Source: Paratinospora sagittata (taxonomy: Eukaryota; Streptophyta; Magnoliopsida; Ranunculales; Menispermaceae). From it: a stretch of 64,000 nt of DNA. Both the position numbers and the translations under genes were made by a program. The stretch lies in NCBI GenBank assembly GCA_035771175.1, contig CM069594.1, forward strand, positions 11,346,620-11,410,619, read 5' to 3'. Under the pieces are notes generated by a model. The model saw only the letters and a program-made list of their open reading frames with translations. It did no database searches and was not told the origin of the DNA. Below, piece by piece: positions 49,608 to 62,294 of the stretch (position 1 is its first letter; each line of letters begins with the position of its first letter).

Positions 49608-50761
49608 CTCGATTTTTCTATTCCTTACACAGTTTTGCCAGGTTATCTTAATTGAAATATGCTCTACTAACACCTAGATGATTCCCTTTGTCTCGCACGC
49701 CCAAAACAACTTTAGATTAAACAATGTTTTGAATTCAAATCATTTTGTACTCACTTGCTCTTTAACCTGCAACTTCTATTTTTATAAAACACTCATTCTC
49801 TGATTTTCAAAAATACAACACGCACGATTTTTGTAAGTTAGATTGAGCTTTCCAAAGAGTTTTTCAAGAGAAGAAAGTAATGATTCTTGCATTTGCCAAA
49901 ACAAGCTTCGAATTGAATCAAAATTGCAATCTGTCTTGATGATAACGTCATTGTTAAGCAAGTTCTTCGTTTTATCCCTTTTGTGCTTAGATTTGCAGAG
50001 GGTATCCATTGTTTTAAACTGTAAGTATATGAAGTGGTCTCGGTAAGATAACAACATCAAAAAAGAACACAACACCGGTATTGCATCAAGAACACATCAA
50101 ACAATAGCTTTCGAAGTCTACAAAGATCAAGCTCGAAGAACGAAGACATATCTCATGTCTAATGCATTAGTTTGATCTTTGGTGTGTAGGGTAACCTCTC
50201 GATCAAACTCAGCACTAAAACTATGAAATTTGCAAAGTCTTCAAGATCACTTCGATATAGTATTTCATTTTGAAAAAATGTTTTCCGTAAGGTTTTAAAC
50301 ATAATTTCAACGAGTTTTGAATTTTTTAAAAGTGTTTTGAGTCATTGGAATGGTTCTTGAGTGTCAAAATATTAACTTTTCAAAAATAATGCTATCCAGC
50401 AATTTGCCAAAATTATCGAGAAGGCACTAACGCACTATCAGTGTTGATAGCACGTTGATAGGGTTCAATAATAAGACATTTGTTTTTTCTGGAAAATTGT
50501 CTATAGTGCGCAATCCCCTTTGATGACTCGCTATAAAGCTGTTGCCTTAATCTTTTCATTTTTAGTAAAATGGGCAATAGCGCGCTATAGGCCTTGATAA
50601 CACGCTATCGGAAAGTCTAAAAAACTCAAGCTCTCGAGTTTGTGTATATCGACCTGCTATCTGTCAATATAGAACATGATACACAACCAAATAGCACACT
50701 ATCCACGTCTGAGACCAAAATCAGATATTTCTAACGAGAAAAATGTGGGCACTTCTGCTTG
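49608..50761 (+). repeat. Satellite monomer M44 (family B)
   Basis: It is an AAACATAAT, GTCATTGG, AATGCTATCC type with TATAGTGCGCAATC (T at 50,507) and CTCTCGAG. M50 shares the whole 3' part. Confidence 0.97.
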
Positions 50762-51914
50762 CTCGATTTTTCTATTCCTTACACAGTTTTGCCAGGTTAT
50801 CTTAATTGAAATATGCTCTACTAACACCTAGATGATTCCCTTTGTCTCGCACGCCCAAAACAACTTTAGATTAAACAATGTTTTGAATTCAAATCATTTT
50901 GTACTCACTTGCTCTTTAACCTGCAACTTCTATTTTTGTAAAAACTCATTCTCTGATTTTCAAAAATACAACACGCACGATTTTTGTAAGTTAGATTGAG
51001 CTTTCCAAAGAGTTTTTCAAGAGAAGAAAGTAATGATTCTTGCATTTGCCAAAACAAGCTTCGAATTGAATCAAAATTGCAATCTGTCTTGATGATAACG
51101 TCATTGTTAAGCAAGTTCTTCGTTTCATCCCTTTTGTGCTTAGATTTGCAGAGGGTATCCATTGTTTTAAACTGTAAGTATATGAAGTGGTCTCGGTAAG
51201 ATAACAACATCAAAAAAGAACACAACACCGGTATTGCATCAAGAACACATCAAACAATAGCTTTCGAAGTCTACAAAGATCAAGCTCGAAGAACGAAGAC
51301 ATATCTCATGTCTAATGCATTAGTTTGATCTTTGGTGTGTAGGGTAACCTCTCGATCAAACTCAGCACTAAAACTATGAAATTTGCAAAGTCTTCAAGAT
51401 CACTTCGATATAGTATTTCATTTTGAAAAAATGTTTTCCGTAAGGTTTTAATCATAATTTCAACGAGTTTTGAATTATTTAAAAGTGTTTTGAGTCAATG
51501 GAATGGTTCTTGAGTGTCAAAATATTAACTTTTCAAAAATAATGCTATCCAGCAATTTGCCAAAATTCTCGAGAAGGCACTAACGCACTATCAGTGTTGA
51601 TAGCACGTTGATAGGGTTCAATAATAAGACATTTGTTTTTCCTGGAAAATTGTCTATAGCGCGCAATCCCCTTTGATGACTCGCTATAAAGCTGTTTCCT
51701 TAATCCTTTCATTTTTAGTAAAATGGGCAATAGCGCGCTATATGCCTTGATAACACGCTATCGGAAAGTCTAAAAAACTCAAGCTCTCCAGTTTGTGTAT
51801 ATCGACCTGCTATCTGTCAATAGAGAACATGATACACAACCAAATAGCACACTATCCACGTCTGAGACCAAAATCAGATATTTCTAACGAGAAAGATGTG
51901 GGCACTTCTGCTTG
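50762..51914 (+). repeat. Satellite monomer M45 (family B, mosaic)
   Basis: It is 1,153 bp (GTAAAAACTC) with CTTCGTTTCATCC (C at 51,126). AATGCTATCC is combined with ATTCTCGAG, a pairing not seen elsewhere, followed by a TTTTTCCTGG and TATATGCC end. Confidence 0.97.
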
Positions 51915-53067
51915 CTCGATTTTTCTATTCCTTACACAGTTTTGCCAGGTTATCTTAATTGAAATATGCTCTACTAACACCTAGATGATTCCCTTTGTCT
52001 CGTACGCCCAAAACAACTTTAGATTAAACAATGTTTTGAATTCAAATCATTTTGTACTCACTTGCTCTTTAACCTGCAACTTCTATTTTTATAAAACACT
52101 CATTCTCTGATTTTCAAAAATACAACACGCACGATTTTTGTAAGTTAGATTGAGCTTTCCAAAGAGTTTTTCAAGAGAAGAAAGTAATGATTCTTGCATT
52201 TGCCAAAACAAGCTTCGAATTGAATCAAAATTGCAATCTGTCTTGATGATAACGTCATTGTTAAGCAAGTTCTTCGTTTTATCCCTTTTGTGCTTAGATT
52301 TGCAGAGGGTATCCATTGTTTTAAACTGTAAGTATATGAAGTGGTCTCGGTAAGATAACACATCAAAAAAGAACACAACACCGGTATTGCATCAAGAACA
52401 CATCAAACAATAGCTTTCGAAGTCTACAAAGATCAAGCTCGAAGAACGAAGACATATCTCATGTCTAATGCATTAGTTTGATCTTTGGTGTGTAGGGTAA
52501 CCTCTCGATCAAACTCAGCACTAAAACTATGAAATTTGCAAAGTCTTCAAGATCACTTCGATATAGTATTTCATTTTGAAAAAATGTTTTCCGTAAGGTT
52601 TTAATCATAATTTCAACGAGTTTTGAATTATTTAAAAGTGTTTTGAGTCAATGGAATGGTTCTTGAGTGTCAAAATATTAACTTTTCAAAAATAAGGCTA
52701 TCCAGCAATTTGCCAAAATTCTCGAGAAGGCACTAACGCACTATCAGTGTTGATAGCACGTTGATAGGGTTCAATAATAAGACATTTGTTTTTTCTGGAA
52801 AATTGTCTATAGCGCGCAATCCCCTTTGATGACTCGCTATAAAGCTGTTTCCTTAATCTTTTCATTTTTAGTAAAATGGGCAATAGCGCGCTATAGGCCT
52901 TGATAACACGCTATCGGAAAGTCTAAAAAACTCAAGCTCTCCAGTTTGTGTATATCGACCTGCTATCTGTCAATAGAGAACATGATACACAACCAAATAG
53001 CACACTATCCACGTCTGAGACCAAAATCAGATATTTCTAACGAGAAAAATGTGGGCACTTCTGCTTG
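51915..53067 (+). repeat. Satellite monomer M46 (family B)
   Basis: This is the M34 type (CTCGTACGCC, CTTCGTTTT, GATAACACATC, 1,153 bp) with CACCGGTATTG. It is followed by the M35-type M47. Confidence 0.97.
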
Positions 53068-54221
53068 CTCGATTTTTCTATTCCTTACCCAGTTTTGCCA
53101 GGTTATCTTAATTGAAATATGCTCTACTAACACCTAGATGATTCCCTTTGTCTCGCACGCCCAAAACAACTTTAGATTAAACAATGTTTTGAATTCAAAT
53201 CATTTTGTACTCACTTGCTCTTTAACCTGCAACTTCTATTTTTATAAAACACTCATTCTCTAATTTTCAAAAATACAACACGCACGATTTTTGTAAGTTA
53301 GATTGAGCTTTCCAAAGAGTTTTTCAAGAGAAGAAAGTAATGATTCTTGCATTTGCCAAAACAAGCTTCGAATTGAATCAAAATTGCAATCTGTCTTGAT
53401 GATAACGTCATTGTTAAGCAAGTTCTTCATTTTATCCCTTTTGTGCTTAGATTTGCAGAGGGTATCCATTGTTTTAAACTGTAAGTATATGAAGTGGTCT
53501 CGGTAAGATAACAACATCAAAAAAGAACACAACATCGGTATTGCATCAAGAACACATCAAACAATAGCTTTCGAAGTCTACAAAGATCAAGCTCGAAGAA
53601 CGAAGACATATCTCATGTCTAATGCATTAGTTTGATCTTTGGTGTGTAGGGTAACCTCTCGATCAAACTCAGCACTAAAACTATGAAATTTGCAAAGTAT
53701 TCAAGATCACTTCGATATAGTATTTCATTTTGAAAAAATGTTTTCCGTAAGGTTTTAATCATAATTTCAACGAGTTTTGAATTATTTAAAAGTGTTTTGA
53801 GTCAATGGAATGGTTCTTGAGTGTCAAAATATTAACTTTTCAAAAATAAGGCTATCCAGCAATTTGCCAAAATTCTCGAGAAGGCACAAACGCACTATCA
53901 GTGTTGATAGCACGTTGATAGGGTTCAATAATAAGACATTTGTTTTTTCTGGAAAATTGTCTATAGCGCGCAATCCCCTTTGATGACTCGCTATAAAGCT
54001 GTTGCCTTAATCTTTTCATTTTTAATAAAATGGGCAATAGCGCGCTATAGGCCTTGATAACACGCTATCGGAAAGTCTAAAAAACTCAAGCTCTCCAGTT
54101 TGTGTATATCGACCTGCTATCTGTCAATATAGAACATGATACACAACCAAATAGCACACTATCCACGTCTGAGACCAAAATCAGATATTTCTAACGAGAA
54201 AAATGTGGGCACTTCTGCTTG
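53068..54221 (+). repeat. Satellite monomer M47 (family B)
   Basis: It carries the full M35 marker set: TTACCCAG, CTCTAATTTTC, AACATCGG, AAAGTATTC, CACAAACGC and TTAATAAAA. Confidence 0.97.
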
Positions 54222-55373
54222 CTCGATTTTTCTATTCCTTACACAGTTTTGCCAGGTTATCTTAATTGAAATATGCTCTACTAACACCTAGATGATTCCC
54301 TTTGTCTCGCACGCCCAAAACAACTTTAGATTAAACAATGTTTTGAATTCAAATCATTTTGTACTCACTTGCTCTTTAACCTGCAACTTCTATTTTTGTA
54401 AAAACTCATTCTCTGATTTTCAAAAATACAACACGCACGATTTTTGTAAGTTAGATTGAGCTTTCCAAAGAGTTTTTCAAGAGAAGAAAGTAATGATTCT
54501 TGCATTTGCCAAAACAAGCTTCGAATTGAATCAAAATTGCAATCTGTCTTGATGATAACGTCATTGTTAAGCAAGTTCTTCATTTTATCCCTTTTGTGCT
54601 TAGATTTGCAGAGGGTATCCATTGTTTTAAACTGTAAGTATATGAAGTGGTCTCGGTAAGATAACAACATCAAAAAAGAACACAACACCCGTATTGCATC
54701 AAGAACACATCAAACAATAGCTTTCGAAGTCTACAAAGATCAAGCTCGAAGAACGAAGACATATCTCATGTCTAATGCATTAGTTTGATCTTTGGTGTGT
54801 AGGGTAACCTCTCGATCAAACTCAGCACTAAAACTATGAAATTTGCAAAGTCTTCAAGATCACTTCGATATAGTATTTCATTTTGAAAAAATGTTTTCCG
54901 TAAGGTTTTAATCATAATTTCAACGAGTTTTGAATTATTTAAAAGTATTTTGAGTCAATGGAATGGTTCTTGAGTGTCAAAATATTAATTTTTCAAAAAT
55001 AAGGCTATCCAGCAATTTGCCAAAATGCTCGAGAAGGCACTAATGCACTATCAGTGTTGATAGCACGTTGATAGGGTTCTATAATAAGACATTTGTTTTT
55101 TCTGGAAAATTGTCTATAGCGCGCTATCCCCTTTGATGACTCGCTATAAAGATGTTGCCTTGATCTTTTCATTTTTAGTAAAATGGGCAATAGCGCGCTA
55201 TAGGCCTTGATAACACGCTATCGGAAAGTCTAAAAAACTCAAGCTCTCTAGTTTGTGTATATCGACCTGCTATCTGTCAATAGAGAACATGATACACAAC
55301 CAAAAAGCACTCTATCCACGTCTGAGACCAAAATCAGATATTTCTAAACAGAAAATGTGGGCACTTCTGCTTG
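54222..55373 (+). repeat. Satellite monomer M48 (A/B intermediate, 1,152 bp)
   Basis: The 5' half is a B type (GTAAAAACTC, CACCCG). The 3' third carries A bases (TTCTATAAT, GCGCTATCCC, TTGATCTTTTC, CACTCTATCC) with both palindromes intact. TAAACAGAAAATG is one base short. Private bases are A at 54,947, G at 55,027 and A at 55,152. Confidence 0.97.
55116..55201. repeat. M48: both 12-bp ATAGCGCGCTAT palindromes intact
   Basis: The perfect palindrome occurs at 55,116-55,127 and again at 55,190-55,201, 74 bp apart. In every other monomer I checked only one of the two, or neither, is perfect. M48 also mixes A markers (TTCTATAAT, GCGCTATCCC, CACTCTATCC) with B markers (TAGCGCGCTATAGG, CGTCTGAG). 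It therefore looks like either an intermediate or a recombinant. Confidence 0.8.
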
Positions 55374-56526
55374 CTCGATTTTTCTATTCCTTACTCAGTT
55401 TTGCCAGGTTATCTTAATTGAAATATGCTCTACTAACACCTAGATGATTCCCTTTGTCTCGCACGCCCAAAACAACTTTAGATTAAACAATGTTTTGAAT
55501 TCAAATCATTTTGTACTCACTTGCTCTTTAACCTGCAACTTCTATTTTTATAAAACACTCATTCTCTGATTTTCAAAAATACAACACGCACGATTTTTGT
55601 AAGTTAGATTGAGCTTTCCAAAGAGTTTTTCAAGAGAAGAAAGTAATGATTCTTGCATTTGCCAAAACAAGCTTCGAATTGAATCAAAATTGCAATCTGT
55701 CTTGATGATAACGTCATTGTTAAGCAAGTTCTTCATTTTATCCCTTTTGTGCTTAGATTTGCAGAGGGTATCCATTGTTTTAAACTGTAAGTATATGAAG
55801 TGGTCTCGGTAAGATAACAACATCAAAAAAGAACACAACACCGGTATTGCATCAAGAACACATCAAACAATAGCTTTCGAAGTCTACAAAGATCAAGCTC
55901 GAAGAACGAAGACATATCTCATGTCTAATGCATTAGTTTGATCTTTGGTGTGTAGGGTAACCTCTCGATCAAACTCAGCACTAAAACTATGAAATTTGCA
56001 AAGTCTTCAAGATCACTTCGATATAGTATTTCATTTTGAAAAAATGTTTTCCGTAAGGTTTTAATCACAATTTCAACGAGTTTTGAATTATTTAAAAGTG
56101 TTTTGAGTCAATGGAATGGTTCTTAAGTGTCAAAATATTAGTTTTTCAAAAATAAGGCTATCTAGCAATTTGCCAAAATTCTCGAGAAGGCACTAATGCA
56201 CTATCAGTGTTGATAGCATGTTGATAGGGTTCTATAATAAGACATTTGTTTTTTCTGGAAAATTGTCTATAGCGCGCAATCCCCTTTGATGACTCGCTAT
56301 AAAGCTGTTGCCTTGATCTTTTCATTTTTAGTAAAATGGGCAATAGCGCGCTATAGGCCTTAATAACACGCTATCGGAAAGTCTAAAAAACTCAAGCTCT
56401 CTAGTTTGTGTATATCGACCTGCTATCTGTCAATAGAAAACTTGATACACAACCAAATAGCACTCTATCCACGTCTGAGACCAAAATCAGATATTTCTAA
56501 ACAGAAAATGTGGGCACTTCTGTTTG
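55374..56526 (+). repeat. Satellite monomer M49 (A/B intermediate)
   Basis: It shares TTACTCAG with M50, and CTAATGCAC, TTCTATAAT, CACTCTATCC and TAAACAGAAAATG with M48. It has an unusual load of private bases: C at 56,068, A at 56,125, G at 56,141, T at 56,163 and T at 56,219. Confidence 0.97.
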
Positions 56527-57680
56527 CTCGATTTTTCTATTCCTTACTCAGTTTTGCCAGGTTATCTTAATTGAAATATGCTCTACTAACACCTAGATGA
56601 TTCCCTTTGTCTCGCACGCCCAAAACAACTTTAGATTAAACAATGTTTTGAATTCAAATCATTTTGTACTCACTTGCTCTTTAACCTGCAACTTCTATTT
56701 TTATAAAACACTCATTCTCTGATTTTCAAAAATACAACACGCACGATTTTTGTAAGTTAGATTGAGCTTTCCAAAGAGTTTTTCAAGAGAAGAAAGTAAT
56801 GATTCTTGCATTTGCCAAAACAAGCTTCGAATTGAATCAAAATTGCAATCTGTCTTGATGATAACGTCATTGTTAAGCAAGTTCTTCGTTTTATCCCTTT
56901 TGTGCTTAGATTTGCAGAGGGTATCCATTGTTTTAAACTGTAAGTATATGAAGTGGTCTCGGTAAGATAACAACATCAAAAAAGAACACAACACCGGTAT
57001 TGCATCAAGAACACATCAAACAATAGCTTTCGAAGTCTACAAAGATCAAGCTCGAAGAACGAAGACATATCTCATGTCTAATGCATTAGTTTGATCTTTG
57101 GTGTGTAGGGTAACCTCTCGATCAAACTCAGCACTAAAACTATGAAAATTGCAAAGTCTTCAAGATCACTTCGATATAGTATTTCATTTTGAAAAAATGT
57201 TTTCCGTAAGGTTTTAAACATAATTTCAACGAGTTTTGAATTTTTTAAAAGTGTTTTGAGTCATTGGAATGGTTCTTGAGTGTCAAAATATTAACTTTTC
57301 AAAAATAATGCTATCCAGCAATTTGCCAAAATTATCGAGAAGGCACTAACGCACTATCAGTGTTGATAGCACGTTGATAGGGTTCAATAATAAGACATTT
57401 GTTTTTTCTGGAAAATTGTCTATAGTGCGCAATCCCCTTTGATGACTCGCTATAAAGCTGTTGCCTTAATCTTTTCATTTTTAGTAAAATGGGCAATAGC
57501 GCGCTATAGGCCTTGATAACACGCTATCGGAAAGTCTAAAAAACTCAAGCTCTCGAGTTTGTGTATATCGACCTGCTATCTGTCAATATAGAACATGATA
57601 CACAACCAAATAGCACACTATCCACGTCTGAGACCAAAATCAGATATTTCTAACGAGAAAAATGTGGGCACTTCTGCTTG
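56527..57680 (+). repeat. Satellite monomer M50 (family B)
   Basis: It starts with TTACTCAG inherited from the M48-M49 type, then follows M44 (AAACATAAT, GTCATTGG, TAGTGCGCAATC with T at 57,426, CTCTCGAG). GAAAATTGC differs from M44. Confidence 0.97.
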
Positions 57681-58834
57681 CTCGATTTTTCTATTCCTTA
57701 CACAGTTTTGCCAGGTTATCTTAATTGAAATATGCTCTACTAACACCTAGATGATTCCCTTTGTCTCGCACGCCCAAAACAACTTTAGATTAAACAATAT
57801 TTTGAATTCAAATCATTTTGTACTCACTTGCTCTTTAACCTGCAACTTCTATTTTTATAAAACACTCATTCTCTGATTTTCAAAAATACAACACGCACGA
57901 TTTTTGTAAGTTAGATTGAGCTTTCCAAAGAGTTTTTCAAGAGAAGAAAGTAATGATTCTTGCATTTGCCAAAACAAGCTTCGAATTGAATCAAAGTTGC
58001 AATCGGTCTTGATGATAACGTCATTGTTCAGCAAGTTCTTCATTTTATCCCTTTTGTGCTTAGATTTGCAGAGGGTATCCATTGTTTTAAACTGTAAGTA
58101 TATGAAGTGGTCTCGGTAAGATAACAACATCAAAAAAGAACACAACACCGGTATTGCATCAAGAACACATCAAACAATAGCTTTCGAAGTCTACAAAGAT
58201 CAAGCTCGAAGAACGAAGACATATCTCATGTCTAATGCATTAGTTTGATCTTAGGTGTGTAGGGTAACCTCTCGATCAAACTCAGCACTAAAACTATGAA
58301 ATTTTCAAAGTCTTCAAGATCACTTCGATATAGTATTTCATTTTGAAAAAATGTTTTCCGTAAGGTTTTAATCATAATTTCAACGAGTTTTGAATTATTT
58401 AAAAGTGTTTTGAGTCAATGGAATGGTTCTTGAGTGTCAAAATATTAACTTTTCAAAAATAAGGCTATCCAGCAATTTGCCAAAATTCTCGAGAAGGCAC
58501 TAACGCACTATCAGTGTTGATAGCACGTTGATAGGGTTCAATAATAAGACATTTGTTTTTTCTGGAAAATTGTCTATAGCGCGCAATCCCCTTTGATGAC
58601 TCGCTATAAAGCTGTTTCCTTAATCCTTTCATTTTTAGTAAAATGGGCAATAGCGCGCTATATGCCTTGATAACACGCTATCGGAAAGTCTAAAAAACTC
58701 AAGCTCTCCAGTTTGTGTATATCGACCTGCTATCTGTCAATAGAGAACATGATACACAACCAAATAGCACACTATCCACGTCTGAGACCAAAATCAGATA
58801 TTTCTAACGAGAAAGATGTGGGCACTTCTGCTTG
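57681..58834 (+). repeat. Satellite monomer M51 (family B with family-A patch)
   Basis: Private bases are A at 57,799, G at 57,996, A at 58,253 and T at 58,305. The 5' half has the CGGTC/TTCAGC patch, and the 3' end is the GTTTCCTTAATCC, TATATGCC, GAGAAAGATG type. Confidence 0.97.
57996..58032. other. Family-A patch inside a family-B monomer (M51)
   Basis: M51 carries CAATCGGTC and TTCAGCAAG with B sequence around it (CACCGGTATT and CTATGAAA downstream). A private G at 57,996 lies just before it. It is the same A marker pair as in M36, but in a different haplotype background. Confidence 0.7.
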
Positions 58835-59987
58835 CTCGATTTTTCTATTCCTTACACAGTTTTGCCAGGTTATCTTAATTGAAATATGCTCTACTAACAC
58901 CTAGATGATTCCCTTTGTCTCGTACGCCCAAAACAACTTTAGATTAAACAATGTTTTGAATTCAAATCATTTTGTACTCACTTGCTCTTTAACCTGCAAC
59001 TTCTATTTTTATAAAACACTCATTCTCTGATTTTCAAAAATACAACACGCACGATTTTTGTAAGTTAGATTGAGCTTTCCAAAGAGTTTTTCAAGAGAAG
59101 AAAGTAATGATTCTTGCATTTGCCAAAACAAGCTTCGAATTGAATCAAAATTGCAATCTGTCTTGATGATAACGTCATTGTTAAGCAAGTTCTTCGTTTT
59201 ATCCCTTTTGTGCTTAGATTTGCAGAGGGTATCCATTGTTTTAAACTGTAAGTATATGAAGTGGTCTCGGTAAGATAACACATCAAAAAAGAACACAACA
59301 CCCGTATTGCATCAAGAACACATCAAACAATAGCTTTCGAAGTCTACAAAGATCAAGCTCGAAGAACGAAGACATATCTCATGTCTAATGCATTAGTTTG
59401 ATCTTTGGTGTGTAGGGTAACCTCTCGATCAAACTCAGCACTAAAACTATGAAATTTGCAAAGTCTTCAAGATCACTTCGATATAGTATTTCATTTTGAA
59501 AAAATGTTTTCCGTAAGGTTTTAATCATAATTTCAACGAGTTTTGAATTATTTAAAAGTGTTTTGAGTCAATGGAATGGTTCTTGAGTGTCAAAATATTA
59601 ACTTTTCAAAAATAAGGCTATCCAGCAATTTGCCAAAATTCTCGAGAAGGCACTAACGCACTATCAGTGTTGATAGCACGTTGATAGGGTTCAATAATAA
59701 GACATTTGTTTTTTCTGGAAAATTGTCTATAGCGCGCAATCCCCTTTGATGACTCGCTATAAAGCTGTTTCCTTAATCTTTTCATTTTTAGTAAAATGGG
59801 CAATAGCGCGCTATAGGCCTTGATAACACGCTATCGGAAAGTCTAAAAAACTCAAGCTCTCCAGTTTGTGTATATCGACCTGCTATCTGTCAATAGAGAA
59901 CATGATACACAACCAAATAGCACACTATCCACGTCTGAGACCAAAATCAGATATTTCTAACGAGAAAAATGTGGGCACTTCTGCTTG
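58835..59987 (+). repeat. Satellite monomer M52 (family B)
   Basis: This is the M34 type with CACCCGTATTG as in M38, 1,153 bp. It is followed by an M35-type monomer. Confidence 0.97.
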
Positions 59988-61141
59988 CTCGATTTTTCTA
60001 TTCCTTACCCAGTTTTGCCAGGTTATCTTAATTGAAATATGCTCTACTAACACCTAGATGATTCCCTTTGTCTCGCACGCCCAAAACAACTTTAGATTAA
60101 ACAATGTTTTGAATTCAAATCATTTTGTACTCACTTGCTCTTTAACCTGCAACTTCTATTTTTATAAAACACTCATTCTCTAATTTTCAAAAATACAACA
60201 CGCACGATTTTTGTAAGTTAGATTGAGCTTTCCAAAGAGTTTTTCAAGAGAAGAAAGTAATGATTCTTGCATTTGCCAAAACAAGCTTCGAATTGAATCA
60301 AAATTGCAATCTGTCTTGATGATAACGTCATTGTTAAGCAAGTTCTTCATTTTATCCCTTTTGTGCTTAGATTTGCAGAGGGTATCCATTGTTTTAAACT
60401 GTAAGTATATGAAGTGGTCTCGGTAAGATAACAACATCAAAAAAGAACACAACATCGGTATTGCATCAAGAACACATCAAACAATAGCTTTCGAAGTCTA
60501 CAAAGATCAAGCTCGAAGAACGAAGACATATCTCATGTCTAATGCATTAGTTTGATCTTTGGTGTGTAGGGTAACCTCTCGATCAAACTCAGCACTAAAA
60601 CTATGAAATTTGCAAAGTATTCAAGATCACTTCGATATAGTATTTCATTTTGAAAAAATGTTTTCCGTAAGGTTTTAATCATAATTTCAACGAGTTTTGA
60701 ATTATTTAAAAGTGTTTTGAGTCAATGGAATGGTTCTTGAGTGTCAAAATATTAACTTTTCAAAAATAAGGCTATCCAGCAATTTGCCAAAATTCTCGAG
60801 AAGGCACAAACGCACTATCAGTGTTGATAGCACGTTGATAGGGTTCAATAATAAGACATTTGTTTTTTCTGGAAAATTGTCTATAGCGCGCAATCCCCTT
60901 TGATGACTCGCTATAAAGCTGTTGCCTTAATCTTTTCATTTTTAATAAAATGGGCAATAGCGCGCTATAGGCCTTGATAACACGCTATCGGAAAGTCTAA
61001 AAAACTCAAGCTCTCCAGTTTGTGTATATCGACCTGCTATCTGTCAATATAGAACATGATACACAACCAAATAGCACACTATCCACGTCTGAGACCAAAA
61101 TCAGATATTTCTAACGAGAAAAATGTAGGCACTTCTGCTTG
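59988..61141 (+). repeat. Satellite monomer M53 (family B)
   Basis: It carries the full M35/M47 marker set. A at 61,127 (ATGTAGGC) is private. Confidence 0.97.
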
Positions 61142-62294
61142 CTCGATTTTTCTATTCCTTACACAGTTTTGCCAGGTTATCTTAATTGAAATATGCTCTA
61201 CTAACACCTAGATGATTCCCTTTGTCTCGCACGCCCAAAACAACTTTAGATTAAACAATGTTTTGAATTCAAATCATTTTGTACTCACTTGCTCTTTAAC
61301 CTGCAACTTCTATTTTTGTAAAAACTCATTCTCTGATTTTCAAAAATACAACACGCACGATTTTTGTAAGTTAGATTGAGCTTTCCAAAGAGTTTTTCAA
61401 GAGAAGAAAGTAATGATTCTTGCATTTGCCAAAACAAGCTTCGAATTGAATCAAAATTGCAATCTGTCTTGATGATAACGTCATTGTTAAGCAAGTTCTT
61501 CATTTTATCCCTTTTGTGCTTAGATTTGCAGAGGGTATCCATTGTTTTAAACTGTAAGTATATGAAGTAGTCTCGGTAAGATAACAACATCAAAAAAGAA
61601 CACAACACCGGTATTGCATCAAGAACACATCAAACAATAGCTTTCGAAGTCTACAAAGATCAAGCTCGAAGAACGAAGACATATCTCATGTCTAATGCAT
61701 TAGTTTGATCTTTGGTGTGTAGGGTAACCTCTCGATCAAACTCAGCACTAAAACTATGAAATTTGCAAAGTATTCAAGATCACTTCGATATAGTATTTCA
61801 TTTTGAAAAAATGTTTTCCGTAAGGTTTTAATCATAATTTCAAGGAGTTTTGAATTATTTAAAAGTGTTTTGAGTCAATGGAATGGTTCTTGAGTGTCAA
61901 TATATTAACTTTTCAAAAATAAGGCTATCCAGCAATTTGCCAAAATTCTCGAGAAGGCACTAACGCACTATCAGTGTTGATAGCACGTTGATAGGGTTCA
62001 ATAATAAGACATTTGTTTTTTCTGGAAAATTGTCTATAGCGCGCAATCCCCTTTGATGACTCGCTATAAAGCTGTTTCCTTAATCTTTTCATTTTTAGTA
62101 AAATGGGCAATAGCGCGCTATATGCCTTGATAACACGCTATCGGAAAGTCTAAAAAACTCAAGCTCTCCAGTTTGTGTATATCGACCTGCTATCTGTCAA
62201 TAGAGAACATGATACACAACCAAATAGCACACTATCCACGTCTGAGACCAAAATCAGATATTTCTAACGAGAAAAATGTGGGCACTTCTGCTTG
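61142..62294 (+). repeat. Satellite monomer M54 (family B)
   Basis: It is 1,153 bp (GTAAAAACTC), with AAAGTATTC, CAAGGAG and TCAATATATT as in M43. A at 61,569 is private. The last part also fits M40. Confidence 0.97.

Larger units (their letters stand above)
49608..54840 (+). repeat. Segment repeated at a six-monomer (about 6,920-bp) offset, copy 1 (M44-M48 5')
   Basis: M44, M46, M47 and the 5' part of M48 match M50, M52, M53 and the 5' part of M54 at offsets of 6,919-6,920 bp. The sharpest shared markers are TATAGTGCGCAATC with CTCTCGAG (M44/M50) and the TTACCCAG, CTAATTTTC, AACATCGG, CACAAACGC, TTAATAAAA set (M47/M53). M45 and M51 match only in their 3' parts. Confidence 0.8.
56527..61760 (+). 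repeat. Segment repeated at a six-monomer (about 6,920-bp) offset, copy 2 (M50-M54 5')
   Basis: This is the second copy of the M44-M48 segment. M51 carries a family-A patch that M45 lacks, and M50 has GAAAATTGC where M44 has GAAATTTGC. After the 5' part of M54 the match passes from M48 to an M43-like sequence (AAAGTATTC, CAAGGAG, TCAATATATT). Confidence 0.8.
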
